Counted from the stretch's first letter, positions 11,634 through 21,127 are shown. The stretch is DNA of 49,745 bases from Ancylobacter sonchi (GCF_018390695.1 NZ_JAHBGF010000031.1:1-49745), one strand, 5' to 3'. The notes: generated by a model from the letters alone, not told the origin. Made by a program: numbers and translations.

Positions 11634-14279
11634 ATGCGCCCGCCCGCCGCCCGCCGAGCCGCCCTCCGAACCTCGGCCGGGCCTCTCGCCGCGATCCTCG
11701 CCCTCGGCGTCGCGCTGCTCGGGGGCCCCGCCTCCGCCCAGCAATCCGCCGCCGGCCAGGGCACCAGCCAGTTCCAGATGACCCCGCCGCTCGGCGGCGG
11801 TGCGGCCCGTCCGGCCGGCAACGCCGCCCCGCCGCTGTCGGTGCCGATGACCGCCCCCGGCGCCTTCGCGCCCGGCACGCCCTCCGCCATCGCCCAGATG
11901 CCGTCGCCCGCCGATACGCCGGCGCAGCCTGCTCCCGCTCAGCCCGCTCCCGCCGACGGCAACGCCGCCCCGGACGCCGCGCCGTTCCAGATGGTGCCCG
12001 GCCAGCCGGCGCCGGCCGTCGTCGCGCCGATGGCGCGGCAGCCCGCGGGGCCGCAACGGCCGGACCGCTTCATCATCCCGCAGGCACGGATGGTGTTCGC
12101 CGGCGAGCTCGCCTCGCGCGCCTTCGTCATCTACGCCACGCCGGAAGAGGCGGCGCGCCAGGCCACCTTCCTGCTCAGCTACCTCAACGCGGTGGTGGTG
12201 ATGCCGGAGAGCTCACGCATCCGCGTCAGCATCAACGGCCAGGCCATCGTCGAATCGCCCATCGCCTCCTCGCAGGAACCGGCCCGCATCAGCGCGCCGA
12301 TCCCGCGCGGCACGCTGCGCGCTGGCGCCAATCTGGTCCGCATCGAGGTGGTGCAACGCCACCGCACCGACTGCGCGGTTACCGCCACCTACGAATTGTG
12401 GACCGAGATCAACAACGAGGGCACCGGCATCGCCTATGCCGGCGGGCGGCCGAAGATCACCGGCGGCCTCGACGACCTCGCCGCCGTTGGCGTCGATGTG
12501 GGCGGCGCGACCAATATCCGCGTCATCACCGCCGGCTCGATCGACACCAACGCCCCGCGGGTGCTGCGCGCCATTCAGGGCCTCGCTTTGCGCGGCCTGT
12601 TCCCCAACCCGTCGGTCAGCATCACCGACGGCGCCTCCGGCCCGGCGGCGCCCGGCACGCTCAACCTGGTGATCGGCGCGGCGCCCGAGCTGGCGCGGCT
12701 GATGGCCAACCCGATGGCCGAGGCACGCCAGCGCCCGGTCGCCAACCTCGTCGACGATGCCCGGCTGGGCGCGCCGACCCTGGTGCTCTCCGGCCCGACG
12801 GCGAACGATGTCGACCGCGCCATCGACCGGCTCAACGACTTCGTGCTCAACCAGGGCGACAGCATCCCCACCGCGACCAGCTTCGCGCCGAACGCCCCGC
12901 TGTTCACCGGCGCGCGCTCGCTGCGGCTCGCCGAACTCGGCGTGACCACGCAGGAATTTTCCGGCCGCCGCCTGCGCGCCGAGTTCCAGATCGCCCTGCC
13001 GGCGGATTTCTTCGCCGAGTTCTACGGCAACGCGCAGCTGCTGCTCGACGTCGCCTTCACCGCCGCGGTGCGGCCGGGCAGCCATGTCGACGTCTACGTG
13101 AACGGCCAGATCGCCTCCAACCTGCCGATCACCACGCGCGGCGGCGGGCTGATGCAGCACCAGCCGATGCAGATCCCACTGCGCAATTTTCGCCCCGGCA
13201 TCAACCAGCTATGGCTGGAAGTCGTGCTCGACACCGACGCCGACACGCGCTGCCTGCCCGGTGCGACCCTGCCCTCGGACAGCCGGTTCGTGCTGTTCGA
13301 TTCCACCGAATTCTCGATGGAGAACTTCGCCCGGATCGGTACCGTCCCCAATCTCGCCGCCCTCACCGCCAGCGCCTTCCCCTATGGCCTTGAAGGTCCG
13401 ACGGCGGTGGTGCTGGCGCGGCAGGACGCTACCACGCTCGGCGCGGCGGCGACGCTGCTCGCCCGGCTGGCGCGCGGGCATGGCCGGGCGCTCGCCCTCG
13501 ACGCCTCGCCCTCCATGGCGACGCTCGGCGAGCGCAACGCACTGTTCATCGGCGACATCGACCATATCCCGGCCAGCGTGCTCGACCAGGTCGGCATCTC
13601 CGAATCCACCCGCTCCAACTGGGTGGTCTCGGCCGAGGACGCCGCCGGCGCCGACAATGCCGACAGCTATGACAGCGTGCTGCAGCGCTTCCGCGACCGC
13701 CAGTCCGGCGGCAACGGCGCCGCGACGCCGGCCACGCCGGCCGACGACAACACCTCGGAGGTCTACCAGCGCTGGCGCAACGCGGTGCAGAACACCGGCG
13801 CCCTGCGGGCGCTGGCCGACAGCTTCGAGGGCTGGCTGAAGCGCACCTTCAACATCAGCTTCGAATCGCTGCGCATCAACCAGGGCCAGCGCACCCTCTA
13901 CGAGCCGCCGCCGCGCACCTCGATCCTGATGGCACAGGGCAACAGCCCCAACGAAGCCGGCGTGTGGACGCTGGTGACCGCGCGCACCGCCGACACGCTG
14001 GCGAGCGGCACGACGCGCCTCGTCTCCGACGCCTCCTGGAACCGCATCGGCGGACAGGCGATCGCGCTGCAGAGCGGCACCGGCGAGGTCGAGCGGCATG
14101 ACGTGACCAGCCACCGCTTCATCGTCACCACGCCGCTCAGCTTCGCCAATATCCGCATGATCAGCGCCAACTGGCTGTCGACCAACATCGTGCCCTACGC
14201 GCTGATGCTGATGATCGCCTCGCTGGTGCTCGGCATCGCCACCTTCCTGCTTTTGCGCCGCATGGGACGCCCCTCGTGA
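11634..14279 (+). CDS. bcsB: Cellulose synthase regulatory/periplasmic subunit BcsB
   Basis: 881 aa. A Sec signal peptide ends near ASAQ. An Ala/Pro/Gln-rich stretch of ~100 residues is followed by a long periplasmic region of alternating carbohydrate-binding and flavodoxin-like domains ('VVQRHRTDCAVTATYELWTE', 'TNIRVITAGSIDTNAPRVLR', 'GSHVDVYVNGQIASNLPI', 'FRPGINQLWLEVVLD'). A single C-terminal membrane helix ('NIVPYALMLMIASLVLGIA') anchors it beside BcsA. BcsB completes the synthase and guides the glucan through the periplasm. The start (ATG 11634) lies just after the bcsA stop. Its end overlaps the GTG start of bcsZ by four bases, which suggests translational coupling. Confidence 0.95.
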   Translation: MRPPAARRAALRTSAGPLAAILALGVALLGGPASAQQSAAGQGTSQFQMTPPLGGGAARPAGNAAPPLSVPMTAPGAFAPGTPSAIAQMPSPADTPAQPAPAQPAPADGNAAPDAAPFQMVPGQPAPAVVAPMARQPAGPQRPDRFIIPQARMVFAGELASRAFVIYATPEEAARQATFLLSYLNAVVVMPESSRIRVSINGQAIVESPIASSQEPARISAPIPRGTLRAGANLVRIEVVQRHRTDCAVTATYELWTEINNEGTGIAYAGGRPKITGGLDDLAAVGVDVGGATNIRVITAGSIDTNAPRVLRAIQGLALRGLFPNPSVSITDGASGPAAPGTLNLVIGAAPELARLMANPMAEARQRPVANLVDDARLGAPTLVLSGPTANDVDRAIDRLNDFVLNQGDSIPTATSFAPNAPLFTGARSLRLAELGVTTQEFSGRRLRAEFQIALPADFFAEFYGNAQLLLDVAFTAAVRPGSHVDVYVNGQIASNLPITTRGGGLMQHQPMQIPLRNFRPGINQLWLEVVLDTDADTRCLPGATLPSDSRFVLFDSTEFSMENFARIGTVPNLAALTASAFPYGLEGPTAVVLARQDATTLGAAATLLARLARGHGRALALDASPSMATLGERNALFIGDIDHIPASVLDQVGISESTRSNWVVSAEDAAGADNADSYDSVLQRFRDRQSGGNGAATPATPADDNTSEVYQRWRNAVQNTGALRALADSFEGWLKRTFNISFESLRINQGQRTLYEPPPRTSILMAQGNSPNEAGVWTLVTARTADTLASGTTRLVSDASWNRIGGQAIALQSGTGEVERHDVTSHRFIVTTPLSFANIRMISANWLSTNIVPYALMLMIASLVLGIATFLLLRRMGRPS

Positions 14280-15352
14280 GGCCGGGGCGTTTCGCAGGCC
14301 TCCTCGCCCTCGCCGCCACGCTCCTCCTCGGGGCGGGCGCCCAACCGCCGCTGAAGGCGCAGCCCATGGCCAACCCGGTGCCGATGGAGGCGTGGAACGC
14401 CTATATGAGCCGGTTCGTCGCCGAGAATGGCCGGGTGATCGACACCGCCAATGGCGACATCAGCCACAGCGAGGGCCAGGGCTACGGGATGCTGCTGGCC
14501 TTCCTCGCCGGCGACCGCGGCAATTTCGAGCGCATCTGGAGCTTCACCCGCACCGAGCTGATGATTCGCGACGACGGGCTGGCGGCCTGGCGCTGGGACC
14601 CCAACGCCACCCCTCATGTTACCGACGTCAACGCCGCCAGCGATGGCGACATATTAATTTCCTACGCGCTGGGCCGCGCCGGCGCCGCCTGGAACAACCC
14701 CGGCTACACCGAGGCGGCGCGCAAGATCGCCCGGGCGCTCGGCAGCAAGCTGGTGGTGAAGTCCGGCGACCGGCTGGTGCTGCTGCCGGGCGTGCAGGGC
14801 TTTTCCGCCGACGACCGCAAAGATGGGCCAATCCTCAATCTATCCTACTGGATCTTCGAGGCTTTTCCCGTTCTTTCCCAGCTGGCGCCGGAGACCGACT
14901 GGACCAAGCTCGGCGTCAGCGGCCTCGAACTCCTGACCATCGCCCGGCTCGGGCCGGCGCAATTGCCGCCCGACTGGATCGCCGCTCCCGCCCGCGGCCC
15001 GGTGACCATCGCCGAGGGCTTCCCCCCGGTCTTCGGTTACAATTCGTTAAGGATATCTCTTTACCTGTTGCGAGCGGGTATCGCCGACGCCCAGATACTG
15101 GGAAATTTCCAGCGCAACTGGCGTGCCGACGGCGGTGGAGGCCCTGCCATCGTCGACATTCCAACAGGCCGCGTGGTAAACCAGCTAACCGAGCCGGGTT
15201 ACCGAATCCTCGGCGCGTCTCTTGCCTGTGCGCTGGAGGGAACGGCCATTCCGCAAGAGCTGAGGCATTTCGAGCCGACGCTCTACTACCCGTCGACGCT
15301 GTTCCTGCTGAGTTGGGCCCTGCTGGTGGAGAAATATCCGCGATGTCTCTGA
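14276..15352 (+). CDS. bcsZ: Endo-1,4-beta-glucanase, glycosyl hydrolase family 8
   Basis: 358 aa, GTG start overlapping bcsB (GTGA). An N-terminal signal peptide (LLALAATLLLGAGA) sends it to the periplasm, where BcsZ trims or edits nascent cellulose. Catalytic acid Glu66 lies in HSEGQGYGM. The GH8 aspartate block is 'NAASDGDILISYALGRAG' (Asp123/Asp125). 'YWIFEAFPVL' and 'LTEPGYRILG' are further family blocks. The length is close to E. coli BcsZ (368 aa). Several AT-rich patches (near 14650, 14830-14880, 15040-15075 and 15175) differ from the strongly GC-rich codon use of the neighbours. The reading frame is intact. Confidence 0.95.
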   Translation: MRPGRFAGLLALAATLLLGAGAQPPLKAQPMANPVPMEAWNAYMSRFVAENGRVIDTANGDISHSEGQGYGMLLAFLAGDRGNFERIWSFTRTELMIRDDGLAAWRWDPNATPHVTDVNAASDGDILISYALGRAGAAWNNPGYTEAARKIARALGSKLVVKSGDRLVLLPGVQGFSADDRKDGPILNLSYWIFEAFPVLSQLAPETDWTKLGVSGLELLTIARLGPAQLPPDWIAAPARGPVTIAEGFPPVFGYNSLRISLYLLRAGIADAQILGNFQRNWRADGGGGPAIVDIPTGRVVNQLTEPGYRILGASLACALEGTAIPQELRHFEPTLYYPSTLFLLSWALLVEKYPRCL

Positions 15353-17661
15353 AGCGAGCCGCTCTGTTGCTGCTCTTGGGGGGCGCCATCGTCCCCGCCA
15401 TCGCCCAGCAGATCACGCTCCCGGTCGGCACCCCGCCGGCCGCCGACAAGACCTCCGCCGATGCCCCCGTCCGCCCCAAAGTCGACGAGAGCGCGTTGCG
15501 CTACTTCGCCTCGCAGGGCGACACCCGCCGCCTTGAGGCCGAGATCGCCCGGCTGCGCGCGCTCTATCCCGACTGGTCGCCGCCGGCCGACCTGTTCGGT
15601 CCGCAAACCGATCCCGATCTTGAGCGCATGTGGAAGCTCTATGCCGACGGCAAGCTTTCCGACGTGCGCAGCGCCATCGCCGCCCGCCAGGCGTCCGACC
15701 CCTCCTGGCAGCCGCCGCCCGAGCTGATCGCCCGTGTCACCGAGAGCGAGAACCGCCGCCGGCTGATCAACGCCTCCGACGCCCAGCAATGGAGCACGGT
15801 GCTGCGGATGGCGACGGAGACGCCGGGCCTCCTCACCTGTTCCAACGTCGACATCCTCTGGCGCGTCGCCGAGGCGTTCGGCAAGACCAACCAGGTGCAG
15901 CGCGCCCTCGACGCCTACACCTACCTCTTGACCAACTGCAACGATGCCGCCGAGCGCCTCGCCACCGTGCAGAAGGCGATGCCGATGCTCGACGACGCGC
16001 AGCTGAAGCAGCTGCTGGCGCTGGAGCGCAAGGATCCGCAGGGCCAGCCGGAATTCGCCCCCATCCGCGACGAGCTGATCCGCCGGCGCATGGGACGGGC
16101 GGCCGAGAACCCGGAATATGTCGTCGCCCCCGACGACCTCACCCGCATGGAGGCGCTGGCCCGCGCCGGCGACACGCCGGGCGACCCGCTGCTGCTCGGC
16201 TGGTACCTGTTCCGCCACGACGAATCCTCCCGCGCGCTCGACTGGTTCAAGCTGGCGCTCGACCGCAAGGGCGGGGCCAAGGCGGCGGAAGGCTATGTGC
16301 TGGCGCTGAACTCGCTGGGGCGGGCGCTGGAGGCCGAGCCGATCGCCTTCGAATGGCGCGACGCCGCGCCGGAGAACGGCAAGGCCTATCTCGACGTCGT
16401 CATCAGCCTGCTCACCGCCTCGCCGCCGCCGGTGCTGGCCGAAACGGTGCTGAGCCGCTTCAGCCCGGTGGTGATGCGCGACAAATACGTCCCCGGCGCC
16501 CAGGCGCTCGGCTGGTACGCCTACAATACCGGGCAGCTGGTGGTGTCGCAGGCCTGGTTCCAGACCGCGCTGTCCTGGGATCCCAATGACGAGCCGTCCT
16601 CCTACGGCCTCGCCCTCACCTATTGGCGGCTGAACGACGCCGCACGGCTCAATGCGCTGGTGCAGAACTGGCGTGGCCGCTCCGAGCGCATCGTCGCGCT
16701 GGTCGACCCGCAGCTGCGTGCCACGCTGGAGGCCCGCAACCTGCAAGGCCAGATCAACCGCTCCACCAATCCGCTGGTCGCTGCCGCGCTGCGCGTCACC
16801 CCGCCGCCGGCCGATGGCAACCTTCCGGCCGCCGGGCTCGGCTACGCCCCGGTGCCGGCGCAGGCCGGCGTGCAGCCGATGCCGGGACAGCCGGCGGCCA
16901 CGCACCAGTTCCAGCCGATCCCGGCGCAGACCGCGGCGCCGCAGCAATTCCAGCCGGTGCCGACCCAGAGCGCGACCGCCCCGCAGTTCCAGCCGGTGCC
17001 GACGCAGGCGGCCCCGACGCAGCTGGCCCCGGCGCGGCCGGCGCAGCCGATCCTCGTGCAGACCGCGCCGGCGCAGCCGGCCGGACGAAACTATGCGCAG
17101 CCGGTAAACTACCAGGGGGCGGCCCCTGCCCCGCGTCCGCGCGCCGCCTCCAGCGGCGGCGCGAGCCGGGGGGGCGGCGGTGCCGCCGCGCTGTCGCGCG
17201 GCTGGCGGCTGATGGAGCTCAACCGGCCCATCGAGGCGGTCACCGCCTTCGACGAGGCGCTGCGCACCGGCAGCGGCAAGGTCGCCGAGGAGGCCGCCTA
17301 CGGCAAGGCGCTGGCCTATATGCGCAAGGGCATGACGAACCAGGCGCAGGTCGCCGCCATCGAGGCGCCGCAGTCGCCGCGCCGCGCCATGCAGCTGACC
17401 GCCGACATCCTCGCCCAGCGCGCCTACGAGTTCTACAAGGACCAGCGCTATGTCGAGGCGCTCATCTCGCTCGACGAGCGCGCCCGCATCACCCCCGAGC
17501 AGCAGGACCTGATGATGCTGCGCGGCTGGAGCTACTTCAACATCCGCGACTACCAATCCGCCGAGCGCATCTTCCGGGCGCTGGCGGCGCAGGGCAACAC
17601 CGACGCCATGAACGGCGTCTCGGAGATCGAGTTCGCCCGCCGGCTGTACAAGCGCGAGTAG
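15343..17661 (+). CDS. bcsK: Cellulose biosynthesis TPR protein (BcsK type)
   Basis: 772 aa, overlapping bcsZ by 10 bases. A signal peptide (LLLLLGGAIVPAIA) is followed by helical repeats of TPR/Sel1 type through about residue 480. A Pro/Gln linker (about 490-610) has three 13-residue repeats of FQPVPTQ type. A second block of TPR-like helices follows ('ALSRGWRLMELNRPIEAVTA', 'YVEALISLDERARITPE', 'YQSAERIFRALAAQGNTDA'). It lacks the C-terminal outer-membrane beta-barrel of BcsC. In type III bcs operons, which lack bcsC and bcsD, a periplasmic TPR protein named BcsK takes this place, and gene order fits that. Confidence 0.8.
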   Translation: MSLKRAALLLLLGGAIVPAIAQQITLPVGTPPAADKTSADAPVRPKVDESALRYFASQGDTRRLEAEIARLRALYPDWSPPADLFGPQTDPDLERMWKLYADGKLSDVRSAIAARQASDPSWQPPPELIARVTESENRRRLINASDAQQWSTVLRMATETPGLLTCSNVDILWRVAEAFGKTNQVQRALDAYTYLLTNCNDAAERLATVQKAMPMLDDAQLKQLLALERKDPQGQPEFAPIRDELIRRRMGRAAENPEYVVAPDDLTRMEALARAGDTPGDPLLLGWYLFRHDESSRALDWFKLALDRKGGAKAAEGYVLALNSLGRALEAEPIAFEWRDAAPENGKAYLDVVISLLTASPPPVLAETVLSRFSPVVMRDKYVPGAQALGWYAYNTGQLVVSQAWFQTALSWDPNDEPSSYGLALTYWRLNDAARLNALVQNWRGRSERIVALVDPQLRATLEARNLQGQINRSTNPLVAAALRVTPPPADGNLPAAGLGYAPVPAQAGVQPMPGQPAATHQFQPIPAQTAAPQQFQPVPTQSATAPQFQPVPTQAAPTQLAPARPAQPILVQTAPAQPAGRNYAQPVNYQGAAPAPRPRAASSGGASRGGGGAAALSRGWRLMELNRPIEAVTAFDEALRTGSGKVAEEAAYGKALAYMRKGMTNQAQVAAIEAPQSPRRAMQLTADILAQRAYEFYKDQRYVEALISLDERARITPEQQDLMMLRGWSYFNIRDYQSAERIFRALAAQGNTDAMNGVSEIEFARRLYKRE
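16906..17007 (+). repeat. 39-bp-period repeat in the bcsK linker
   Basis: TTCCAGCCG recurs at 16909, 16948 and 16987, exactly 39 bases apart. This gives three 13-residue units of the type FQP-V/I-P-T/A-Q. The in-frame unit length keeps the protein readable whatever the copy number. Confidence 0.75.
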
Positions 17662-17668
17662 CAGGGCT

Positions 17669-17809
17669 GGCGCCGGAGACTTCCCCCGCTGGGGCGACAC
17701 CGTGGCGTTGGTGATCGACAACTCGTCCACCAACGCGCGAACGCTCGGCTCCCATGTCGCCGGGGTGCTGGCCTTCCACTGCGAACAGGCCGGCGCTTCG
17801 GTGACTTAG
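17669..17809 (+). pseudogene. Possible gene remnant downstream of bcsK
   Basis: An open stretch of about 46 codons reading GDFPRWGDTVALVIDNSS and on to 'GVLAFHCEQAGASVT' before a TAG at 17807-17809. Codon third positions are GC-rich as in real genes, yet no ATG start or ribosome binding site is present; only a GTG at about 17702 could start it. It may be the 3' end of a lost cellulose accessory gene, or it may be fortuitous. The product is not recognised. Confidence 0.3.
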
Positions 17810-17831
17810 CCTGCCCTCTTCGTCATTGCTC

Positions 17832-17866
17832 CTGCCGGCCTTCTTCACAAGGCCGGCAGGGCCTTT
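17832..17866 (+). terminator. Rho-independent-type terminator of the bcs operon
   Basis: Perfect 11-bp stem CTGCCGGCCTT / AAGGCCGGCAG with a CTTCAC loop (17832-17859), then GGCCTTTCC. It stands 170 bases after bcsK. Confidence 0.7.
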
Positions 17867-18227
17867 CCAATAGGCTGAATGCCTTCGCGATCATCTCAAG
17901 GCCGCGCTGCTCCGCGACGATGAGGAGGCCCCGGCGCCTCGACATGGTCGGTCGTGACGGCGATCCAAACGGCGTCGCCCTTCCCTCGCACGGGCCAGGG
18001 GGATCGGAAATGAAGGCCGACCACCCTGACCACATCCGCATGTTCACCGGCGGCTCAGCGGCCGCCAAGTTGGTGGCTGCGCCGACACACGGGACGGCAA
18101 AGCTCGCTGCCAGGATGAACATGGCGCCGGAGCCGACAAGCGCAGGAAGGCAGGCGGATTTCCGGCACTGAAGAGCATTGGTCAGCGAGGCGGAGCCGGC
18201 AGCTTGACGGGCCGCGGCGCAAGGCGA
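17867..18227. other. Gene-poor gap
   Basis: About 360 bases between the bcs terminator and the Na/phosphate cotransporter gene. Open frames of 80-100 codons exist on both strands but match no family I know and lack ribosome binding sites. A minus-strand frame (17823-18122) starts with a hydrophobic MFILAASFAVPCVGA stretch, then loses protein-like character. I see no RNA gene. Confidence 0.4.
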
Positions 18228-19883
18228 TCAGTTGCGCGCAAGACGGCTCGGCAACAGTTCGCCACTGCGTTCCAGGATCGGATAGGCGGCCGCCGCAACG
18301 ATGTGGCTGTTGATGAGCTTCATGTCGCGCAGCAGATCCAGATAGAGAGCGCTGGCCTGTGCCGTGGACAATTCACTCTCACGCAGCCGCTCGAAATGCT
18401 GCAACGTGGCGCGTGACTCGGCGTCGCGGAAGGCCATTTTCTCGTCGGCCAGCAGCCGGGCGGCACGAGGATCTTCGGTCATGAAGAGCGACGCCGCCGT
18501 TCTCAGATTGCTGACCAGGCGGTCCATCAGCGAAATCAATTCCGCCTGCCGCTCCTTGGGCAAAGCGAGGCCTCGCTTCAGTCCCTTGGATGTGTGAGGC
18601 AGCAGGTAGCGATCCACCACGTCACCGGCCTGCTCGAGATTCATCGTGAAGCCGAGGACCTCCTGCAGGCGGCGATGATCGTGCGGCCCCAGTTCATCGG
18701 GATCGATGGACGTAAGGTACCGCTTGATGGCGGTGTTGAGCTGATCGATGACGTCGTCCTGCCGTCGCGTCTCGGCAATGAGCCGGCGATCTCCGCTCTT
18801 CAGACCATCGCGCGCTCCGGTCAGCATGGTCTCCAGCACATCAGCCAATCGCAGCGCTTCGCGTGCTGCCCCGCCCAGCGCCACAATCGGCGTCTCGCGA
18901 GCCGCGGGGTCGAGATAGAGCGGCAGCGATGGGTCGGCCCTGCCGGTGCGCGTCGGCAGCATTCGCGTCAACAGTCGCGCAAATGGCCCGAGGAGCGGCA
19001 GGAAGACGACCGCCACCACGACATTGAACAGGGTGTGGAAATCAGCCACCGCCCGGGCGTCGACCGGCTGGAGCGTGACCATGAAGCGTCCGATGGGCTC
19101 CAGAGCGACCAGGCAAACGGCAACGCCGATGAGGCGGGTCAGCAAATTGCCTAGCGGCACCCGCTTGGCGGCCGGGTCGTTGCCGACCGCTCCCTCCAGC
19201 AGCGGATTGATCGCCGTGCCGATATTGGCACCGAGCACGAGCGCGAAGGCCGCATTGGGCGGAACCGCGCCATTGGCGGCGAGCGACATCACCAGCAGGA
19301 CCACGGCGACGCTCGAATGCGCCGCCCAGGTCAGGCACGCCGCCAGCAACACGTCGAGAAGCGGCACGGTGGAGATGGCACCGAGCAACAGGCGCAGGCT
19401 CGGCGCGTCCTCATAGTCGCGCATGAGATCCAGGAGATTGTCGAGCGCCATCAGCATCAGGCCGAGGCCGATCAGCACGCGGCCGAGATCATGCGTCTGC
19501 GACGAGGAATCCCGCCGGAACATCAACACGCCGATCAAAATGAAAGCGGGCGCGACCACCGCGATATCGAAGGACAGCAATTGCACGATCAACGTCGTGC
19601 CGACATTGGCGCCGAGCATCACGGCAAGCGCGGGAACCAGTTCGACGAGTCCTCCCGCCGCAAAGCCGGTCACCATCAATCCGGTGGCCGTGCTGCTCTG
19701 CAGAAGGGTCGTCACCCCCAGTCCGGCGATGAAGGCACGAAATCGATCCCCAAGCGCCGCACCGAGGATCGATTTCAGGCGCGGCCCGAAGGCGCGCTGC
19801 ACGCCGGTCTGCACCATGTGGGTTCCCCACAGCAGCAGCGCGATAAAGCCGGCCAGGTCGATGAGGCTCGCAGGAAAGGTCAT
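18228..19883 (-). CDS. Na/Pi cotransporter family protein with PhoU-like domain
   Basis: 551 aa from the ATG at 19883 (an in-frame GTG at 19901 is the alternative start). Two inverted Na_Pi_cotrans repeats carry the duplicated Gln-Ser-Ser type motif: 'TTLLQSSTATGLMVTGFAAG' near the N-terminus, and 'TWAAHSSVAVVLLVMSLAA' with 'LVLGANIGTAINPLLEGAVG' in the second half. About 9 membrane helices follow, then from about residue 340 a soluble helical PhoU-like domain ('EALRLADVLETMLTGARDGL', 'GFTMNLEQAGDVVDRYLLPH'). Family members (NptA/YjbB) move phosphate with sodium. The adjacent intergenic region has a perfect 10-bp palindrome. No pho or pst genes lie next to it. Confidence 0.92.
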   Translation of the reverse strand: MTFPASLIDLAGFIALLLWGTHMVQTGVQRAFGPRLKSILGAALGDRFRAFIAGLGVTTLLQSSTATGLMVTGFAAGGLVELVPALAVMLGANVGTTLIVQLLSFDIAVVAPAFILIGVLMFRRDSSSQTHDLGRVLIGLGLMLMALDNLLDLMRDYEDAPSLRLLLGAISTVPLLDVLLAACLTWAAHSSVAVVLLVMSLAANGAVPPNAAFALVLGANIGTAINPLLEGAVGNDPAAKRVPLGNLLTRLIGVAVCLVALEPIGRFMVTLQPVDARAVADFHTLFNVVVAVVFLPLLGPFARLLTRMLPTRTGRADPSLPLYLDPAARETPIVALGGAAREALRLADVLETMLTGARDGLKSGDRRLIAETRRQDDVIDQLNTAIKRYLTSIDPDELGPHDHRRLQEVLGFTMNLEQAGDVVDRYLLPHTSKGLKRGLALPKERQAELISLMDRLVSNLRTAASLFMTEDPRAARLLADEKMAFRDAESRATLQHFERLRESELSTAQASALYLDLLRDMKLINSHIVAAAAYPILERSGELLPSRLARN

Positions 19884-19969
19884 CGGCAGAGCAAATGCCA
19901 CTTCCCCCGAAGAGGCAAGCGCCCGCCATCAACTGGCGTGCCACCCGGTAAATAGATGTGAAATTGATC

Positions 19970-19979
19970 GAGACGTCTC
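19970..19979. promoter_or_regulatory. Palindrome GAGACGTCTC upstream of the Na/Pi gene
   Basis: A perfect 10-bp palindrome 87 bases before the cotransporter start, in the 288-base gap (19884-20171) that otherwise shows no gene. It could be an operator. Confidence 0.25.
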
Positions 19980-20171
19980 ATCGGCACGTGGGGGAGGATG
20001 GAGGCATCGCGACGGCGGCTGCTTCCCGGGTTTTCGGCCGTCTTTTCCCCGCAGCCACGCGCCACTGTTGGGGAGGCGGCACAGGGATCGCCGCCAGCGG
20101 TCAGCCGGAAGGTTTCGGCCAGCCCGATTTGTGGTTGGCCGACTTTCTGGACAGACAGAGGCTAAAGGCGC

Positions 20172-21035
20172 CTATGCCGCGACATCAACTGCTGCGGTCG
20201 ATCGAGCCTCCAACCTCGCTCGCATCGTCGCCGGCAGCTGTCGGGCGGACTTTACGCGGGGCAGGTCCATCTCGCGGATGGACTCGGCCGGAACGCCGTA
20301 AAGCGCCTCGAACTCCGAATAATTGTCGAAGCGGCGGCGGGTGACGTTGTCGACGAAGGTCTCCGCCGCGACGCCTTCGGCCAGCACCAGCGCGTGGTCC
20401 TCCACCTCGACATGGTAGTAGGTGAAGCCCTCCTCCGGCTTGACGCGGACAATCGTGGTGCCGTTCACCAGCGCCGCCGCATGCACCAGCACGCCGTCGA
20501 GGAACAGGGCATGATCGGGCGACAGGACAAGGTCGCGGACCGGCAGAACGCCGTCGAGGGACCCGGCGGCAATGCGGATGGGATAGACCGTCAGAGGATC
20601 GGCGAAGACCGGCACGATCGTCTGTCGTCCGATCCACCTTATGCTCCGCATCTCGCCCGAAGCGGTCAGGACCAGATCTCCGATGGCGAGATCCTCCACG
20701 GCGCGCTCGCCATTCGGCGTGGCAAGTCGTACTCCGGCGGCAAAGCAGGTCACAAAGCGCGTCGTCTCGATGGTCACGGGACCGGACAGGTCGCTGTCAT
20801 TCGAGAACAGCATGTAATTCCCATGAAACAGCACCAGTACGCCATTTCCATGGAAGCCCTGATAGATGTACTGATTGACGCCATCGATGGTTATGTTGTC
20901 ATCTATGTAAAAATATTCCTCGCTGGTCGTGCTGGTCAGCGTCTCCGATATAATGGCTGATCCAGTGATGCTATAGGTGAATGTAGATGTATCGAAGGAT
21001 ACGTTGTACAGGTAGGATGTGGAATAGGTTGCCAT
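20172..21035 (-). CDS. Hint domain protein, paralogue 2
   Basis: 287 aa. Residues 1-95 are a Ser/Thr/Tyr-rich beta-type region of clearly lower GC content than its neighbours, ending 'GNGVLVLFHGNYMLFSNDSD'. A Hint_2 module follows from Cys97 ('CFAAGVRLATPNGERAVEDL', 'GDLVLTASGEMRSIRWIGRQ', 'LVLSPDHALFLDGVLV', 'AAETFVDNVTRRRFDNYSEF') and the shared tail 'DLPRVKSARQLPATMRARLE'. The order is the same as paralogue 1 at 2339-3247. No Sec signal is present; export, if any, would be non-Sec. It is followed downstream (lower coordinates) by the Na/Pi gene and preceded by the orphan binding protein. Confidence 0.85.
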   Translation of the reverse strand: MATYSTSYLYNVSFDTSTFTYSITGSAIISETLTSTTSEEYFYIDDNITIDGVNQYIYQGFHGNGVLVLFHGNYMLFSNDSDLSGPVTIETTRFVTCFAAGVRLATPNGERAVEDLAIGDLVLTASGEMRSIRWIGRQTIVPVFADPLTVYPIRIAAGSLDGVLPVRDLVLSPDHALFLDGVLVHAAALVNGTTIVRVKPEEGFTYYHVEVEDHALVLAEGVAAETFVDNVTRRRFDNYSEFEALYGVPAESIREMDLPRVKSARQLPATMRARLEARSTAAVDVAA

Positions 21036-21127
21036 CGATTGAAATCCGGTTTGATGTCTATTTGTTTGATTACGAAGGCGGATGGAATTGAACGAATTTT
21101 ATCGGAGAGGCAGTGCCGGGATCGGGA

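Noticed and set aside
15286..17733. An 815-codon minus-strand frame opposite bcsK
   Set aside because: Antisense shadow of the TPR gene, Arg/Gly/His-rich without domains.
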